This document shows, piece by piece, positions 8,568-17,399 of a DNA stretch of 47,909 nucleotides. Under the pieces are notes generated by a model that made no database searches, was not told the DNA's origin, and saw nothing but the letters and a program-made list of their open reading frames with translations. Both the position numbers and the translations under genes were made by a program. Within the stretch, counting starts at the first letter, position 1, and each line of letters opens with the position of its first letter. Origin of the DNA: Gammaproteobacteria bacterium (lineage in GTDB: Bacteria; Pseudomonadota; Gammaproteobacteria; Legionellales; Legionellaceae). The stretch lies in assembly GCA_026399205.1 (NCBI GenBank), contig JAPLRL010000079.1, forward strand, positions 1-47,909, read 5' to 3'.

Positions 8568-9125
8568 GTGAGGACGCGCTCAGCTTTATTGGCGGGATTA
8601 CTGGGACTGACGATCATCGCAGGCTGCCAGTCGTCATGGAACCCCTTCGTGGTTCCAAATACGGATGATAGTTTACCTAAACGGGTGATGAAAACCTCTG
8701 ATGCGGCAATGGTTCGTCAAATCCGTGCGCTACGAAAAAGAGGGGTCACTGTGTTGACCATGGGGCAAGACTATCTGGTGAGCATCCCTTCTTCACAACT
8801 TTTTGCTGATCAATCCCCCCGCTTGCTGTGGGGTTCTTACGATACATTGAATGCCGTGGTTGCTTATTTGGCTGAGTTTCGAAAAATCGCAATCAACGTC
8901 ACTGCATATGGTGATACCTATAATCATTCTGAAAGACGAGAAATCGCTTTGTCAAAGGCAAGGGCCTCTTTTGTGGCGAATTATTTTTGGTCACAGGGCC
9001 TTGATACCCGTTTGCTATTTGCAGCAGGGGCCGGTCCCGTTCACCCTATTGTCTTGAGTGGCTCACAGCGTGACCAGTCATCAAACTCAAGAATTGAAAT
9101 TACATTTAGGGATGAGGTTGCTTAG
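8568..9125 (+). CDS. dotK: DotK/IcmN, outer-membrane lipoprotein with OmpA-like domain
   Basis: A 185-residue lipoprotein. The signal peptide ends in the lipobox IAGC (Cys near residue 20), and residues about 95-185 resemble an OmpA-like peptidoglycan-binding fold (SERREIALSKARA, then a GAG turn and SNSRIEITF at the end). In Legionella DotK is an accessory part of the outer-membrane core complex alongside DotC, DotD and DotH. The start is GTG, preceded by AAGGGG and GAG. It follows dotL by 70 nt and probably has its own promoter in addition to readthrough. Confidence 0.88.
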   Translation: MRTRSALLAGLLGLTIIAGCQSSWNPFVVPNTDDSLPKRVMKTSDAAMVRQIRALRKRGVTVLTMGQDYLVSIPSSQLFADQSPRLLWGSYDTLNAVVAYLAEFRKIAINVTAYGDTYNHSERREIALSKARASFVANYFWSQGLDTRLLFAAGAGPVHPIVLSGSQRDQSSNSRIEITFRDEVA

Positions 9126-9137
9126 AGGGAATAAAGT

Positions 9138-9791
9138 ATGGCTACAGAGGGACCGGCAGCACCATCAACACTAGAACTAGATGACATGAAAAAGGCCTTT
9201 TATCGAGATGGCCATGGCAGAACGTTAACTCTTTTGTTGATTTCATTTTGTACCAATGCGGTATTGATTTTAATTCTGGGCGCTATCTTTACACATCCGC
9301 CGCAGCCTCGTTATTTTGCAACCAGTATTAATGCTCGAACCACGCCTCTTGTTGTATTGGATGTGCCAAACCAATCTGATTCGGCCGTATTGCAATGGGC
9401 TAATCAAGCAGCGATTGCTTCTTTTACGTATAACTTTGTGAATTATAGAGATGAGTTAGAAGCAACGTCCGGTTATTATACCACCGCAGGGTGGAATCAA
9501 TACTTGACTGCATTGCAACAGTCTAATCAATTAGATGCGATAAAATCTAAAAAATTAGTGGTGTCGGCCGTAGCAACGCGCGCACCCGTTATTTTACAAA
9601 AAGGTGTCTTGGATGGTGAATATTCTTGGCGGGTGCAGATGCCTATTTTAGTGACGTACCAGAGTGCCAGTGACTTTACTCAGGTTAACAATGTGGTCAC
9701 GATGCTCATTTCTCGTGTTTCAACGTTGGAGTCGTCAAGGGGAATTGGGATTACTCAATTTGTGGTTGGTCCGGCGGATGGTGGAATATAA
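9138..9791 (+). CDS. dotI: DotI/IcmL, first of three copies
   Basis: The protein (217 residues) has a cytosolic N-terminus, one membrane helix (about residues 29-52) followed by THPPQPRYF, and a periplasmic domain of the DotI/TraM family (WANQAAIASFTYNF near residue 87, a WRVQMPILVTYQSA strand near 165). DotI and DotJ form an inner-membrane subcomplex of the T4BSS; the periplasmic fold is related to VirB8. The start is 12 nt after dotK. It is very similar to the next gene and less so to the third copy, consistent with a recent duplication of the first two. Confidence 0.92.
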   Translation: MATEGPAAPSTLELDDMKKAFYRDGHGRTLTLLLISFCTNAVLILILGAIFTHPPQPRYFATSINARTTPLVVLDVPNQSDSAVLQWANQAAIASFTYNFVNYRDELEATSGYYTTAGWNQYLTALQQSNQLDAIKSKKLVVSAVATRAPVILQKGVLDGEYSWRVQMPILVTYQSASDFTQVNNVVTMLISRVSTLESSRGIGITQFVVGPADGGI

Positions 9792-9793
9792 AC

Positions 9794-10450
9794 ATGGCTA
9801 CAGAGACACCATCAGTCCCCGAAGTCGTTGAAATGAGAAAAGCCTTTTATCGAGATGGCCATGCTAGGACGTTAACCCTATTGTTAATTTCATTTTGTAT
9901 GAATGCATTATTGATTTTTATTCTGGGCAGTATTTTCACGCATCCGCCGCAGCCACGTTATTTTCCAACCAGTATTAATGGCCGAATTACGCCTCTGTTT
10001 GCATTGCATGAACCCAATCAATCTGATTCAGCCGTATTACAATGGGCTAATCAAGCCGCGATTGCTTCTTTTACCTATAACTTTGTGAACTATAGAACTG
10101 AGTTAGAGGCAACCTCCGGCTATTTTACCGCCACGGGATGGAATCAATTTTTAGATGTACTGCAACAGCCTAATCAGCTAGATACGGTGAAATCTAACAA
10201 ATTAGTGGTGTCGGCTGTGGCAACGCGCGCCCCAGCTGTTATACAAAAAGGCGTCTTAGCGGGTCGGTATTCTTGGCGGGTGCAGATGCCTATTTTAGTG
10301 ACTTACCAGAGCGCGAAAGAGCAGTATCAGACGAGTAATGTGGTCACGATGCTCATTTCTCGAGTTTCAACGCTTACATCGTCAAAAGGAATTGCGATTG
10401 CTCAGTTTGTGGTTGGTCCGGCAAATAGTGGAATAGGCGGTCAAGGTTGA
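9794..10450 (+). CDS. dotI: DotI/IcmL, second copy
   Basis: This 218-residue protein is nearly a duplicate of the preceding DotI: the same N-terminal YRDGH-x-RTLTLLLISFC stretch, the same HPPQPRYF after the membrane helix, and the same core periplasmic motifs. Differences cluster at the very N-terminus, around residues 50-62 and at the C-terminus, which ends in GIGGQG. It begins two bases after the stop of copy 1, so the two are probably translated in series. Long stretches of nucleotide identity between copies 1 and 2 suggest either recent duplication or ongoing gene conversion. Confidence 0.92.
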   Translation: MATETPSVPEVVEMRKAFYRDGHARTLTLLLISFCMNALLIFILGSIFTHPPQPRYFPTSINGRITPLFALHEPNQSDSAVLQWANQAAIASFTYNFVNYRTELEATSGYFTATGWNQFLDVLQQPNQLDTVKSNKLVVSAVATRAPAVIQKGVLAGRYSWRVQMPILVTYQSAKEQYQTSNVVTMLISRVSTLTSSKGIAIAQFVVGPANSGIGGQG

Positions 10451-10464
10451 CGTGGTAAAATTGC

Positions 10465-10493
10465 TTGTCAAGCATGTGTTTCTATGGTTTGAT
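10465..10493 (+). promoter_or_regulatory. Internal promoter before dotJ
   Basis: TTGTCA (10465-10470), 17 nt ending in TGG, then TTTGAT (10488-10493). It has the same hexamers and spacing as the block before dotK, and the similarity extends through the spacer and past the -10 (TATGGTTTGATTGA). It would drive dotJ, the third dotI and genes downstream. Confidence 0.5.
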
Positions 10494-10545
10494 TGATAGT
10501 ATCGAAAGGGAGCGAAGGGGCAGAGGGTAGGTTGATGGAGGGAGC

Positions 10546-10830
10546 ATGAGTCGGCAAGAATTAAGAATGCAAAAAGCCTCCAAGTTTTTTTACGTTCGAG
10601 TCTATCGTTGGAGTTTGAATTTGGTTCTTGTTTCAATTGTCTTGAATGTCGGCTTGGTTGTATTGGATTGGCTGTATTATTTACACCGACCCAGCACGAC
10701 CTATTATGCTACGAGTGGTGTAACGCGTCCTATTAAATTGACTTGGCGCTCTTTACCTAATCACTCTCAGCACTTTTTGCTGCCATCTACACCCCCGGTG
10801 GTGCAAGTAAAAAAACGGATTCCAGACTAA
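10546..10830 (+). CDS. dotJ: DotJ/IcmM, short DotI-like membrane protein
   Basis: At 94 residues this matches the length of Legionella IcmM/DotJ. It shares the DotI N-terminal layout: a cytosolic segment, one membrane helix (about residues 28-48) and a HRPSTTYYATS stretch equivalent to HPPQPRYFATS in DotI. It then stops after a short proline-containing tail, so it lacks the periplasmic domain. It is therefore a genuine family member, not a broken dotI. DotJ forms a complex with DotI in the inner membrane. It lies between the second and third dotI copies, 12 nt before the third. Confidence 0.88.
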   Translation: MSRQELRMQKASKFFYVRVYRWSLNLVLVSIVLNVGLVVLDWLYYLHRPSTTYYATSGVTRPIKLTWRSLPNHSQHFLLPSTPPVVQVKKRIPD

Positions 10831-10842
10831 GAGGGATAGCGC

Positions 10843-11469
10843 ATGGCTGAAGATGTACTCACTCAGGTCGTGATGAGAAATGAGTTTTATCGAATAGGGC
10901 ACCGCAGGACTCTGACTCTCTTGTTTGTTTCAGGCTGCATGAATGCGCTGTTGATCTTTGTTTTTTTAGATATGTTTATGCACCCGCCTCAACCACGCTA
11001 TTTTGCGACCTCAATTGGGGGGCAAATTGCACCACAATTTCCGTTAAATGTGCCCAACCAATCTGATGAGGCCATTTCGAAATGGGCAAGCCAGGCGGCG
11101 ATGGCTGCCTTTACTTATAATTTCGTCAATTACAAAGACGAGCTACAGGCTTCATCCGGGTTTTTTACAGCCGAAGGGTGGACCCGTTTTTTAGATGCAC
11201 TGAAAGCTTCAAATAATCTCGATGCTATCAGAGATAAAAAATTAGTGGTCTCTGCGGTGGCCACGAGCAGTCCGAAGATTGTACAAAAAGGGGTGCTCGA
11301 TGGTCAGTATTCATGGCGCGTGGAGGTCCCTATTTTGGTGACCTATCAGAGCGTTGGTGAGTATTCTCAAGCAAATAATATTGTTAAAATGTTAATTTCT
11401 CGGGTGTCTTCGCTTAATTCACCTAGAGGCGTAGGGATTGCTCAGTTTGTGGTTGAGCCAGTGGGTTAG
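10843..11469 (+). CDS. dotI: DotI/IcmL, third copy
   Basis: The product has 208 residues with the same architecture as the other two DotI copies but more divergent: EFYRIGHRRTLTLLFVSGC at the N-terminus, MHPPQPRYFATS after the helix, and a periplasmic domain ending in QFVVEPVG. Its position, directly between dotJ and dotH, is that of the single icmL in Legionella (icmM-icmL-icmK). It is therefore the positional orthologue, and the two upstream copies are additions. Spacing to dotJ and dotH is 12 nt on each side. Confidence 0.92.
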   Translation: MAEDVLTQVVMRNEFYRIGHRRTLTLLFVSGCMNALLIFVFLDMFMHPPQPRYFATSIGGQIAPQFPLNVPNQSDEAISKWASQAAMAAFTYNFVNYKDELQASSGFFTAEGWTRFLDALKASNNLDAIRDKKLVVSAVATSSPKIVQKGVLDGQYSWRVEVPILVTYQSVGEYSQANNIVKMLISRVSSLNSPRGVGIAQFVVEPVG

Positions 11470-11481
11470 AACAGGGGGCAA

Positions 11482-12555
11482 ATGGTTAGCATGATAAATG
11501 CCAAGAGTGCAAAAAAAAGAAAACTCATTAGCGTTGGGTATATATTGCTTATCTTGTTACCTATGGCTACTGTTGCCGCAGCCGATGAATCGGCGCAGCA
11601 AGCGCTGCAGCAATTACGACTTTTGCAGACTCGCTTCGGTCAAAAGGCCCCACCCAATCAGCCACCGAATGCAGAAGATAAAAAACCAGGTGCTTTACAA
11701 GCACTTCCACCTAATCAATCGTCCCAAGTTGCAGTGATTACCCCTGCTGAACAAGCCATGCTTCGTGAGAAATCGCCTGGTGAGGTCATTCAGCAAGAGG
11801 CGTTTAAAGAGGTGGAGCGACAGCTGTTTCCATTGACACCTAACGAAATTCACAAGCTGCATAAAACCATGGATGTACAAGAATTTGCTCAGGCGGCGCC
11901 TGTCGGGGTGCCCCCTAAGCCCACCGCAAGCTCGCAGTTTGTGAATTTATCGCCAGGGTCCACACCGCCGGTGATTCGCTTGGCACAAGGATTCGTTTCG
12001 TCCCTGGTGTTTTTGGATTCAACAGGCGCACCATGGCCCATTACAGCGTATGATTTAGGTGATGCGAGTGCCTTTAATATTCAATGGGATCATGTGGGGA
12101 ATACGCTCATGATTCAGGCCTTAAAACTCTATACCTACGGGAATTTAGCAGTGCGCTTAAAGGGGTTAAATACCCCGGTGATGCTTACTCTGATTCCGGG
12201 ACAAAAAGCGGTCGATTACCGTGTTGATTTGCGCATACAAGGGCATGGTCCTAATGCAAAGGGATTACTCATGGAAGAGACGCTGCCAGCTGATGCAAAT
12301 AATGTGCTTTTACATGTGCTAGATGGAGTCCCACCCGAAGGTGCCCAGCGCCTGAGTGTTAGTGGCGGCGATGCGCTTGCTTGGCTGACTAAAGATAAGA
12401 TGTATGTGAGAACCAATTTAACGATTTTATCACCGGGGTGGCTGGCGAGCATGACAAGTGCGGATGGGACGCATGCATACGAAATGATGAAGTCGCCGGT
12501 TTTGCTTGTTTCCTGGCATGGGAAAATCATGCAATTGATAGTGGAAGGGTTATAA
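11482..12555 (+). CDS. dotH: DotH/IcmK, T4BSS core-complex protein
   Basis: A 357-residue secreted protein. The signal peptide has a basic n-region (KSAKKRK) and a hydrophobic core ending near VAAADES (about residue 35). A Gln/Pro-rich linker (residues 40-90) precedes the conserved C-terminal domain, which contains DSTGAPWPI near residue 178. That region is related to VirB9-type folds. DotH, with DotC and DotD, builds the outer-membrane ring. An alternative start at 11491 differs by only three residues. The 3-nt gap to dotG indicates one operon. Confidence 0.93.
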   Translation: MVSMINAKSAKKRKLISVGYILLILLPMATVAAADESAQQALQQLRLLQTRFGQKAPPNQPPNAEDKKPGALQALPPNQSSQVAVITPAEQAMLREKSPGEVIQQEAFKEVERQLFPLTPNEIHKLHKTMDVQEFAQAAPVGVPPKPTASSQFVNLSPGSTPPVIRLAQGFVSSLVFLDSTGAPWPITAYDLGDASAFNIQWDHVGNTLMIQALKLYTYGNLAVRLKGLNTPVMLTLIPGQKAVDYRVDLRIQGHGPNAKGLLMEETLPADANNVLLHVLDGVPPEGAQRLSVSGGDALAWLTKDKMYVRTNLTILSPGWLASMTSADGTHAYEMMKSPVLLVSWHGKIMQLIVEGL

Positions 12556-12558
12556 AAA

Positions 12559-15500
12559 ATGGCCAGTAATCAAGATACTTTGAAAGCGATATTAAATAAT
12601 TCCCGGACCCGGCTTATCCTTATTTTTACGATGACCATTTTGGTGGTGGCGATGGTTTTTGCAGTGCTGCATTTTATTGGCAAAAGTGCTAATCCACTCA
12701 CTGGCGGGAGTACTTTGGGCGGATCGCCAGGGATTCGTTCTGTCCCGGGCGCGCTGAATCCCTCTGCGCAGTATGTTAAACTACAGACAGAGCAAAATAC
12801 GCAGCAAGCCGTTAAAGCGCTTCAACAAGGGACCAGCGCGATTCCAACGCTAGTCCAAATGCAGGAGTTTGGAAAAGGCGTGCAAGTGATTTCAGCCCCC
12901 GGTGCTATCGGTTTTGTTGGGTTGACCATGGAAGGTGCGCAGAATGCTCAGAGTATTTGGTATGACGACCTGAAAGCGGCGCATTGTTCGGTCGCCAGCA
13001 TGAAAAAAGCCATCACACAAGGCGCTGCACTGGCGGTCATGCGTAAAGCGTGCTCCTGTCTTGAATTGAAGGAGGCAGGGTATACCCTACCTGAGTTAAA
13101 ATTGGTCTGCACCTGCCCTGACTTAAAATTAGCAGGATATACCGCAGCAAATTTAAAAGCAGCCGGATCAAACGCCACTCAATTAAAAGCCTGTGGTTAT
13201 AGCGCATGCGATTTATTATCGACCGGATTTACACCCCAAGAATTAAGAGACGCAGGGTATTCTGCAGACGAATTAAAAGGCGCTGGAGTGGGCAATGCAG
13301 TCCTTGATGGTTTAGGCGGGCTACCACCGGGCGTGACTGCGGCTGACGTGCGCAAAGCGGGGTGTGATGCTCAAGCCTTAAGTAAGCTCCGAGAAGAAGG
13401 GGTCAGTGCCAGTGCTATTCGGCGGTTGAGTGGCTGTAGTCTGACGCAACTCAAAATAGCAGGGTTTTCAGCCGCGCAGCTAGGTGATGCTGGGTTTAGT
13501 AAAGATGACCTGCTAAAAGCAGGCTTTTCCCCAGCTGAAATCGCAGCGATCGGGCTACCGCCTGGTGTCACTGCGACTGAGGTCCATCAAGCGGGTTGTG
13601 ATGCGACAGCATTGACTAAGTTACGTGAAAAAGGGGTGAGCGCGGAAGCAATTCGGCGGATGAGCGGCTGTAGCGCTGCTCAATTAAAAGCGGCAGGTTA
13701 TAGCGCTCAGCAGTTGCGTGATGGTGGATATAACGCAGCTGAATTACTTAAAGCAGGATTTACGCCGGATGAATTAAAACAAGCCGGGTTCTCCGCCGGT
13801 GCGTTATTAAAAGCGGGAATAACCCCTGCACAACTGGCGGCTGCGGGGTATTCACCCGAAGAGGTTCAAAAAGCTGAGGCAGCCGAAGCCGCCGGAGTCA
13901 ACATTATGAAGGAACTCCCTCCTGGAGTGAGTGTGGCTGATGTGCGTCAAGCAGGATGTGATCCACAAGCGTTAGCGCGATTGAGGGCTGAGGGAGTGAA
14001 CGCCGAAGTGATTCATCGCGTGAACGGATGTAATGCTTCGCAATTAAAAGCAGCTGGATTTACTGCGCAGAACTTAGCTGACGCGGGGTTCAGTTCGGGT
14101 GATTTATTGAAAGCCGGATATTCTCCCGCTGATATTAAACGCGCAGAAGAAATGGTGGCCAAATCATTACCTCCTGGCGTGACTGCTGCCGAGGTGCGTC
14201 AAGCAGGGTGTGATGCTCAAGCGTTGATGGTGTTGCGCGACAAGGGAGTGAGCGCGACTGCGATTCATCAAATGAATGGATGTAGTGCTACGCAGTTAAA
14301 AGCGGCAGGGTTCACAGCAGCACAGTTAGCTAAAGCTGCTTTTAGTTCAGCTGATTTACTCAAAGCAGGGTTTTCTCCGGCGGATGTGCAACAGGCGGAA
14401 GGTGAAGGGCTGCCAACCGCATCAACGAAGGTTGCGGATTGTAGTTTTAGTGCATTACGTGCCGCTCAATTGTCTGGCGTGTCTGCAGAATCGATTCGTC
14501 AATCATTGGGCTGTAGTGCAAGTGCATTGAAGGCGGCAGGGTATACGGCGGCGGAATTAAAATCAGCAGGGTACACTGCGGCTGATTTGAAAAACGCAGG
14601 GTTTACTCCGGCCGAGCTAAAAGCGGCAGGGTTTTCAGCAAAAGATTTAAAAGATGCAGGGTTCTCAGCAAGAGAGCTGAAAGATGCAGGCTTTAGTGCA
14701 CAAGATTTAAAACAAGCTGGGTTTTCTGCAACTGCGTTAAAAGATGCCGGGTTTTCAGCAAAGGACTTAAAGAGTGCTGGGTTTAATGCGGCAGAGTTGA
14801 AAGCCGCAGGATTTTCAGCAGCTGACTTAAAAGACGCAGGTTTTAGCGCGCAAGACTTAGATAGAGCGGGATTTTCAGTCACACAAATGAGAAATGCAGG
14901 GTTTACTGCTAGCGAGCTAAAAGCAGTAGGTGTATCGGCTAAGGCGTTGATGAAAGCAGGGTATACGGCCGCTGATTTAATGCGGGCAGGAATACCATTA
15001 CCCACCACTTCTGTTTCAGGGTTGCCTGATGGCGGCGGTGCACCTCAGGCGCAGCAGCCGGGCGCAGCAGCTGCCGGAACTCCTGGTGTTGTGAGTGGAC
15101 CACAACAAGCCAATATTCAGCAGTTACAGAATGTGATGAATCGGCAACATATCGAAATGACGGCTCAACAGCATGCACAGGCAATCCAACAGCGCGTCGG
15201 CGCTATGTCAGGAGCGGGGACTCAATTGTTGCAAGGCTGGAAAAAAGTGAGCACTCAGGCCTATACATCAGGCTCTGGTGGTGACAAAGATAAAGATACC
15301 GACAAAGAGGGCGCTGGCGCATCGAGCATTAAATCTGCGCCGTCTTCTCTTTCAAGTGAAGGGATGAGTGATGACTCGGGTGTGGTTGCGATTAAATCAG
15401 GGGATATTACCTTTGCCGTGATGGATACCACGGTCAATACAGACGAACCCAGCCCTATATTGGCCACGATTGTTGTGGGTAAATTAAAAGGTTCGAAATT

Positions 15501-15954
15501 AATTGGTAGCTTTACGCTCCCACCGCATGCAGATAAAATGGTGATCATGTTTAACTCGCTCTCTGTCCCTGGGGTAAGGCATACCCAAACCATCAGCGCG
15601 TTTGCGATTGATCCTGAAACAGGTCGAACCGCATTGTCTGGTCGGGTTGATAATCATTATTTATCTCGATATGGCTCCATGTTTGCGGCTTCATTTATCG
15701 AAGGGTTTGGTAACGCCTTTCAATCTGCAAATACCTCAGTCACCATTGGCGGAACCGGCGGTGGTGACAATATAACGGTGCAAAACGGGATTAACCGTTC
15801 AGCCATGGAAAATGCGGTCATTGGGCTTGCGACCGTTGGTAAAAGTTGGGGTCAAGTGGCTCAGCAAAATGTGAACCGCCCAGTGACCATTGAAGTGGCC
15901 TCCGGCACGGGGATTGGGGTGTTATTTACGCAAGATGCGAAGTTGGCGGATTGA
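12559..15954 (+). CDS. dotG: DotG/IcmE, VirB10-like channel protein with long repeat domain
   Basis: The protein has 1131 residues. One membrane helix lies near residues 19-42, then a linker, then a repeat domain (about residues 170-815), and a C-terminal VirB10-like domain (about 930-1131) that reaches the outer-membrane complex in Legionella. The repeat domain has two scales. Four copies of a 75-120-residue unit start with LPPGV and each contain two Cys motifs (AGCD and GCS/GCN). They are followed by about fifteen tandem decapeptides of the form LK-x-AGF-x-A-x-(D/E). DotG spans both membranes and is thought to line the channel. Antisense ORFs over the repeats are artefacts of the low-complexity coding. 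Confidence 0.95.
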   Translation: MASNQDTLKAILNNSRTRLILIFTMTILVVAMVFAVLHFIGKSANPLTGGSTLGGSPGIRSVPGALNPSAQYVKLQTEQNTQQAVKALQQGTSAIPTLVQMQEFGKGVQVISAPGAIGFVGLTMEGAQNAQSIWYDDLKAAHCSVASMKKAITQGAALAVMRKACSCLELKEAGYTLPELKLVCTCPDLKLAGYTAANLKAAGSNATQLKACGYSACDLLSTGFTPQELRDAGYSADELKGAGVGNAVLDGLGGLPPGVTAADVRKAGCDAQALSKLREEGVSASAIRRLSGCSLTQLKIAGFSAAQLGDAGFSKDDLLKAGFSPAEIAAIGLPPGVTATEVHQAGCDATALTKLREKGVSAEAIRRMSGCSAAQLKAAGYSAQQLRDGGYNAAELLKAGFTPDELKQAGFSAGALLKAGITPAQLAAAGYSPEEVQKAEAAEAAGVNIMKELPPGVSVADVRQAGCDPQALARLRAEGVNAEVIHRVNGCNASQLKAAGFTAQNLADAGFSSGDLLKAGYSPADIKRAEEMVAKSLPPGVTAAEVRQAGCDAQALMVLRDKGVSATAIHQMNGCSATQLKAAGFTAAQLAKAAFSSADLLKAGFSPADVQQAEGEGLPTASTKVADCSFSALRAAQLSGVSAESIRQSLGCSASALKAAGYTAAELKSAGYTAADLKNAGFTPAELKAAGFSAKDLKDAGFSARELKDAGFSAQDLKQAGFSATALKDAGFSAKDLKSAGFNAAELKAAGFSAADLKDAGFSAQDLDRAGFSVTQMRNAGFTASELKAVGVSAKALMKAGYTAADLMRAGIPLPTTSVSGLPDGGGAPQAQQPGAAAAGTPGVVSGPQQANIQQLQNVMNRQHIEMTAQQHAQAIQQRVGAMSGAGTQLLQGWKKVSTQAYTSGSGGDKDKDTDKEGAGASSIKSAPSSLSSEGMSDDSGVVAIKSGDITFAVMDTTVNTDEPSPILATIVVGKLKGSKLIGSFTLPPHADKMVIMFNSLSVPGVRHTQTISAFAIDPETGRTALSGRVDNHYLSRYGSMFAASFIEGFGNAFQSANTSVTIGGTGGGDNITVQNGINRSAMENAVIGLATVGKSWGQVAQQNVNRPVTIEVASGTGIGVLFTQDAKLAD
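13309..14990 (+). repeat. Intragenic repeat arrays in dotG
   Basis: Long units begin with codons for LPPGV near 13321, 13555, 13915 and 14167. A degenerate fifth unit lies near 14409, and 30-bp units (decapeptides) run in tandem from about 14527 to 14990. The 30-bp period is visible in the DNA as recurring AAAGCAGGGTTT-like strings, so slippage and unequal recombination could change the copy number. Confidence 0.85.
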
Positions 15955-15974
15955 TGTGAAGGAGTAATTGCAAG

Positions 15975-16808
15975 ATGGCCGATAAAAAGAATGATGAATA
16001 TCAATTGGATGACGCAGATCTATTAGGCGGCACACCAGAAGCATTAGAAGATCCAGGTGCAGTGTCTCAAGATGAGCCTCCAGTCGCTGCCCCTGCAGGG
16101 GGTGGCGCTCAGGGGGTAAGTCAGCTGATGTCTGGGCTAGCTCCCGTGCAGCGTAATGCCATTATTGTGGTGGGCGTGGTCGTCTGGCTGGTGGTGATAT
16201 ATAAATTAATTGCTCACTTTCATCATGAACCTAAAGTCGACTTGATCACACGCCCTCCAGCACCTGTGGTACAAGTAGAGCCCGCCATGCCCGCTATACC
16301 TCCAATACAATCAAGCCAACCCATGATGGCGGGGGAATCAGATCAACATACCCGTATGATGGATGAAAAAATTTCATCCTTATCGTCTGCGAGTGACGGC
16401 CTGCGTGGAGATGTATCTAATTTAAATAATCAAATGTCGAGTGTCCAGGCCAGTGTGCAGTCTACCGCGGACAAACTGACCGAACTCACCAACACCATTG
16501 CGCGTTTAAGTGAAAAACTAGATGCTCAAACCCAAGCGATGCAGATCCTGGAGTTAAAAGTCATTAAGGGTGCGACAAAACCAAAGCCACGCAAGATGCG
16601 CGGAATGGGCACGAGGACGAGTTATTTTGTACAAGCATTGATTCCTGGGCGAGCTTGGTTGATTTCTGCAGATGGCTCCGATACAGTGTCAGTCAGAGAG
16701 GGCTCGCAGTTAGCGGGATATGGTACGGTGCAGATGATTGATCCGAATCAAGGTCGAGTTCTGACGAGCTCAGGAAAGACCATTCGGTTTAGTCGTCAAG
16801 ATAACTGA
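15975..16808 (+). CDS. dotF: DotF/IcmG, inner-membrane T4BSS protein
   Basis: This 277-residue bitopic protein has an acidic cytosolic N-terminus (QLDDADLL, residues 9-16), a membrane helix near 56-75 (IIVVGVVVWLVVIYKLI), a Pro-rich stretch, a coiled-coil-like region of about residues 115-185 and a C-terminal domain starting near 205. This matches Legionella DotF/IcmG, which lies in the inner membrane, associates with DotG and has been reported to bind substrates. It has its own GGAG site upstream and sits 20 nt after dotG and 10 nt before dotE. Confidence 0.92.
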   Translation: MADKKNDEYQLDDADLLGGTPEALEDPGAVSQDEPPVAAPAGGGAQGVSQLMSGLAPVQRNAIIVVGVVVWLVVIYKLIAHFHHEPKVDLITRPPAPVVQVEPAMPAIPPIQSSQPMMAGESDQHTRMMDEKISSLSSASDGLRGDVSNLNNQMSSVQASVQSTADKLTELTNTIARLSEKLDAQTQAMQILELKVIKGATKPKPRKMRGMGTRTSYFVQALIPGRAWLISADGSDTVSVREGSQLAGYGTVQMIDPNQGRVLTSSGKTIRFSRQDN

Positions 16809-16818
16809 GAGAGCGCTC

Positions 16819-17388
16819 ATGGATTTTTCGGCTTTTTCAACTTGGTCAGCTCAAAACGCCAATATTTTAAATAATTTAGCGAATAATCTTGGCCCGGTAC
16901 AAACCTTATTAAGAGCCGTCTGCTACATATTGGGATTGGCCTTTGCGTTTAAGGCGCTGTATTCCTTAAAGGCGTATGGAGAAGGTAAAACCATGACATC
17001 GACAACGACAAACATGAAGGAGCCCCTGACGTATTTGTTTGTTTCGGCCGTGCTTTTATTTCTGCCAAGTGCATTAGGCATCATGATCAATTCGACCTTT
17101 GGTTCATCGAGCATTTTGGCCTATAGCTCAAGTAGCAGCAACAATCCTGCCATGAGCGCGTTGTTTGGCGGTAGTAAAGCGGGACGCGCAATATCGACCA
17201 TCATCCAAACCATTGGGTACATTGCGTTTATTCGCGGATGGATGATGGTTGCGAAATCTGCTAGTCAAGGCGGTCAACAGGCCGGCTCAACTGGAAAGGG
17301 GCTCATGCATGTCTTCGGGGGAATCTTGGCGATTAACATTGTCAGTACCATGGAAATCGTGAATAATACTTTATATGGTACGTCATAG
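16819..17388 (+). CDS. dotE: DotE/IcmC, inner-membrane T4BSS protein
   Basis: The 189-residue protein has three or four hydrophobic segments (about residues 29-48, 70-92, 128-148 and 160-178) and a Gly/Ser-rich middle. DotE (IcmC), DotV and DotP (IcmD) belong to related small inner-membrane protein families of the T4BSS; their exact role is unresolved. Here dotE precedes dotP exactly as icmC precedes icmD in Legionella. Its TAG stop overlaps the GTG codon that opens the next reading frame. Confidence 0.9.
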   Translation: MDFSAFSTWSAQNANILNNLANNLGPVQTLLRAVCYILGLAFAFKALYSLKAYGEGKTMTSTTTNMKEPLTYLFVSAVLLFLPSALGIMINSTFGSSSILAYSSSSSNNPAMSALFGGSKAGRAISTIIQTIGYIAFIRGWMMVAKSASQGGQQAGSTGKGLMHVFGGILAINIVSTMEIVNNTLYGTS

Positions 17389-17399
17389 TGTTGATAAGC

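Noticed and set aside
10546-10830. Truncated dotI pseudogene
   Set aside because: Length and ending match DotJ/IcmM, a natural family member lacking the periplasmic domain, and it lies in the icmM position.
14499-15008. 169-codon minus-strand ORF (and smaller ones near 12948 and 13371) antisense to dotG
   Set aside because: It is the mirror of the decapeptide-coding 30-bp repeats; its protein is a low-complexity NPA-x-F repeat with no start signal, and the plus frame is clearly DotG.
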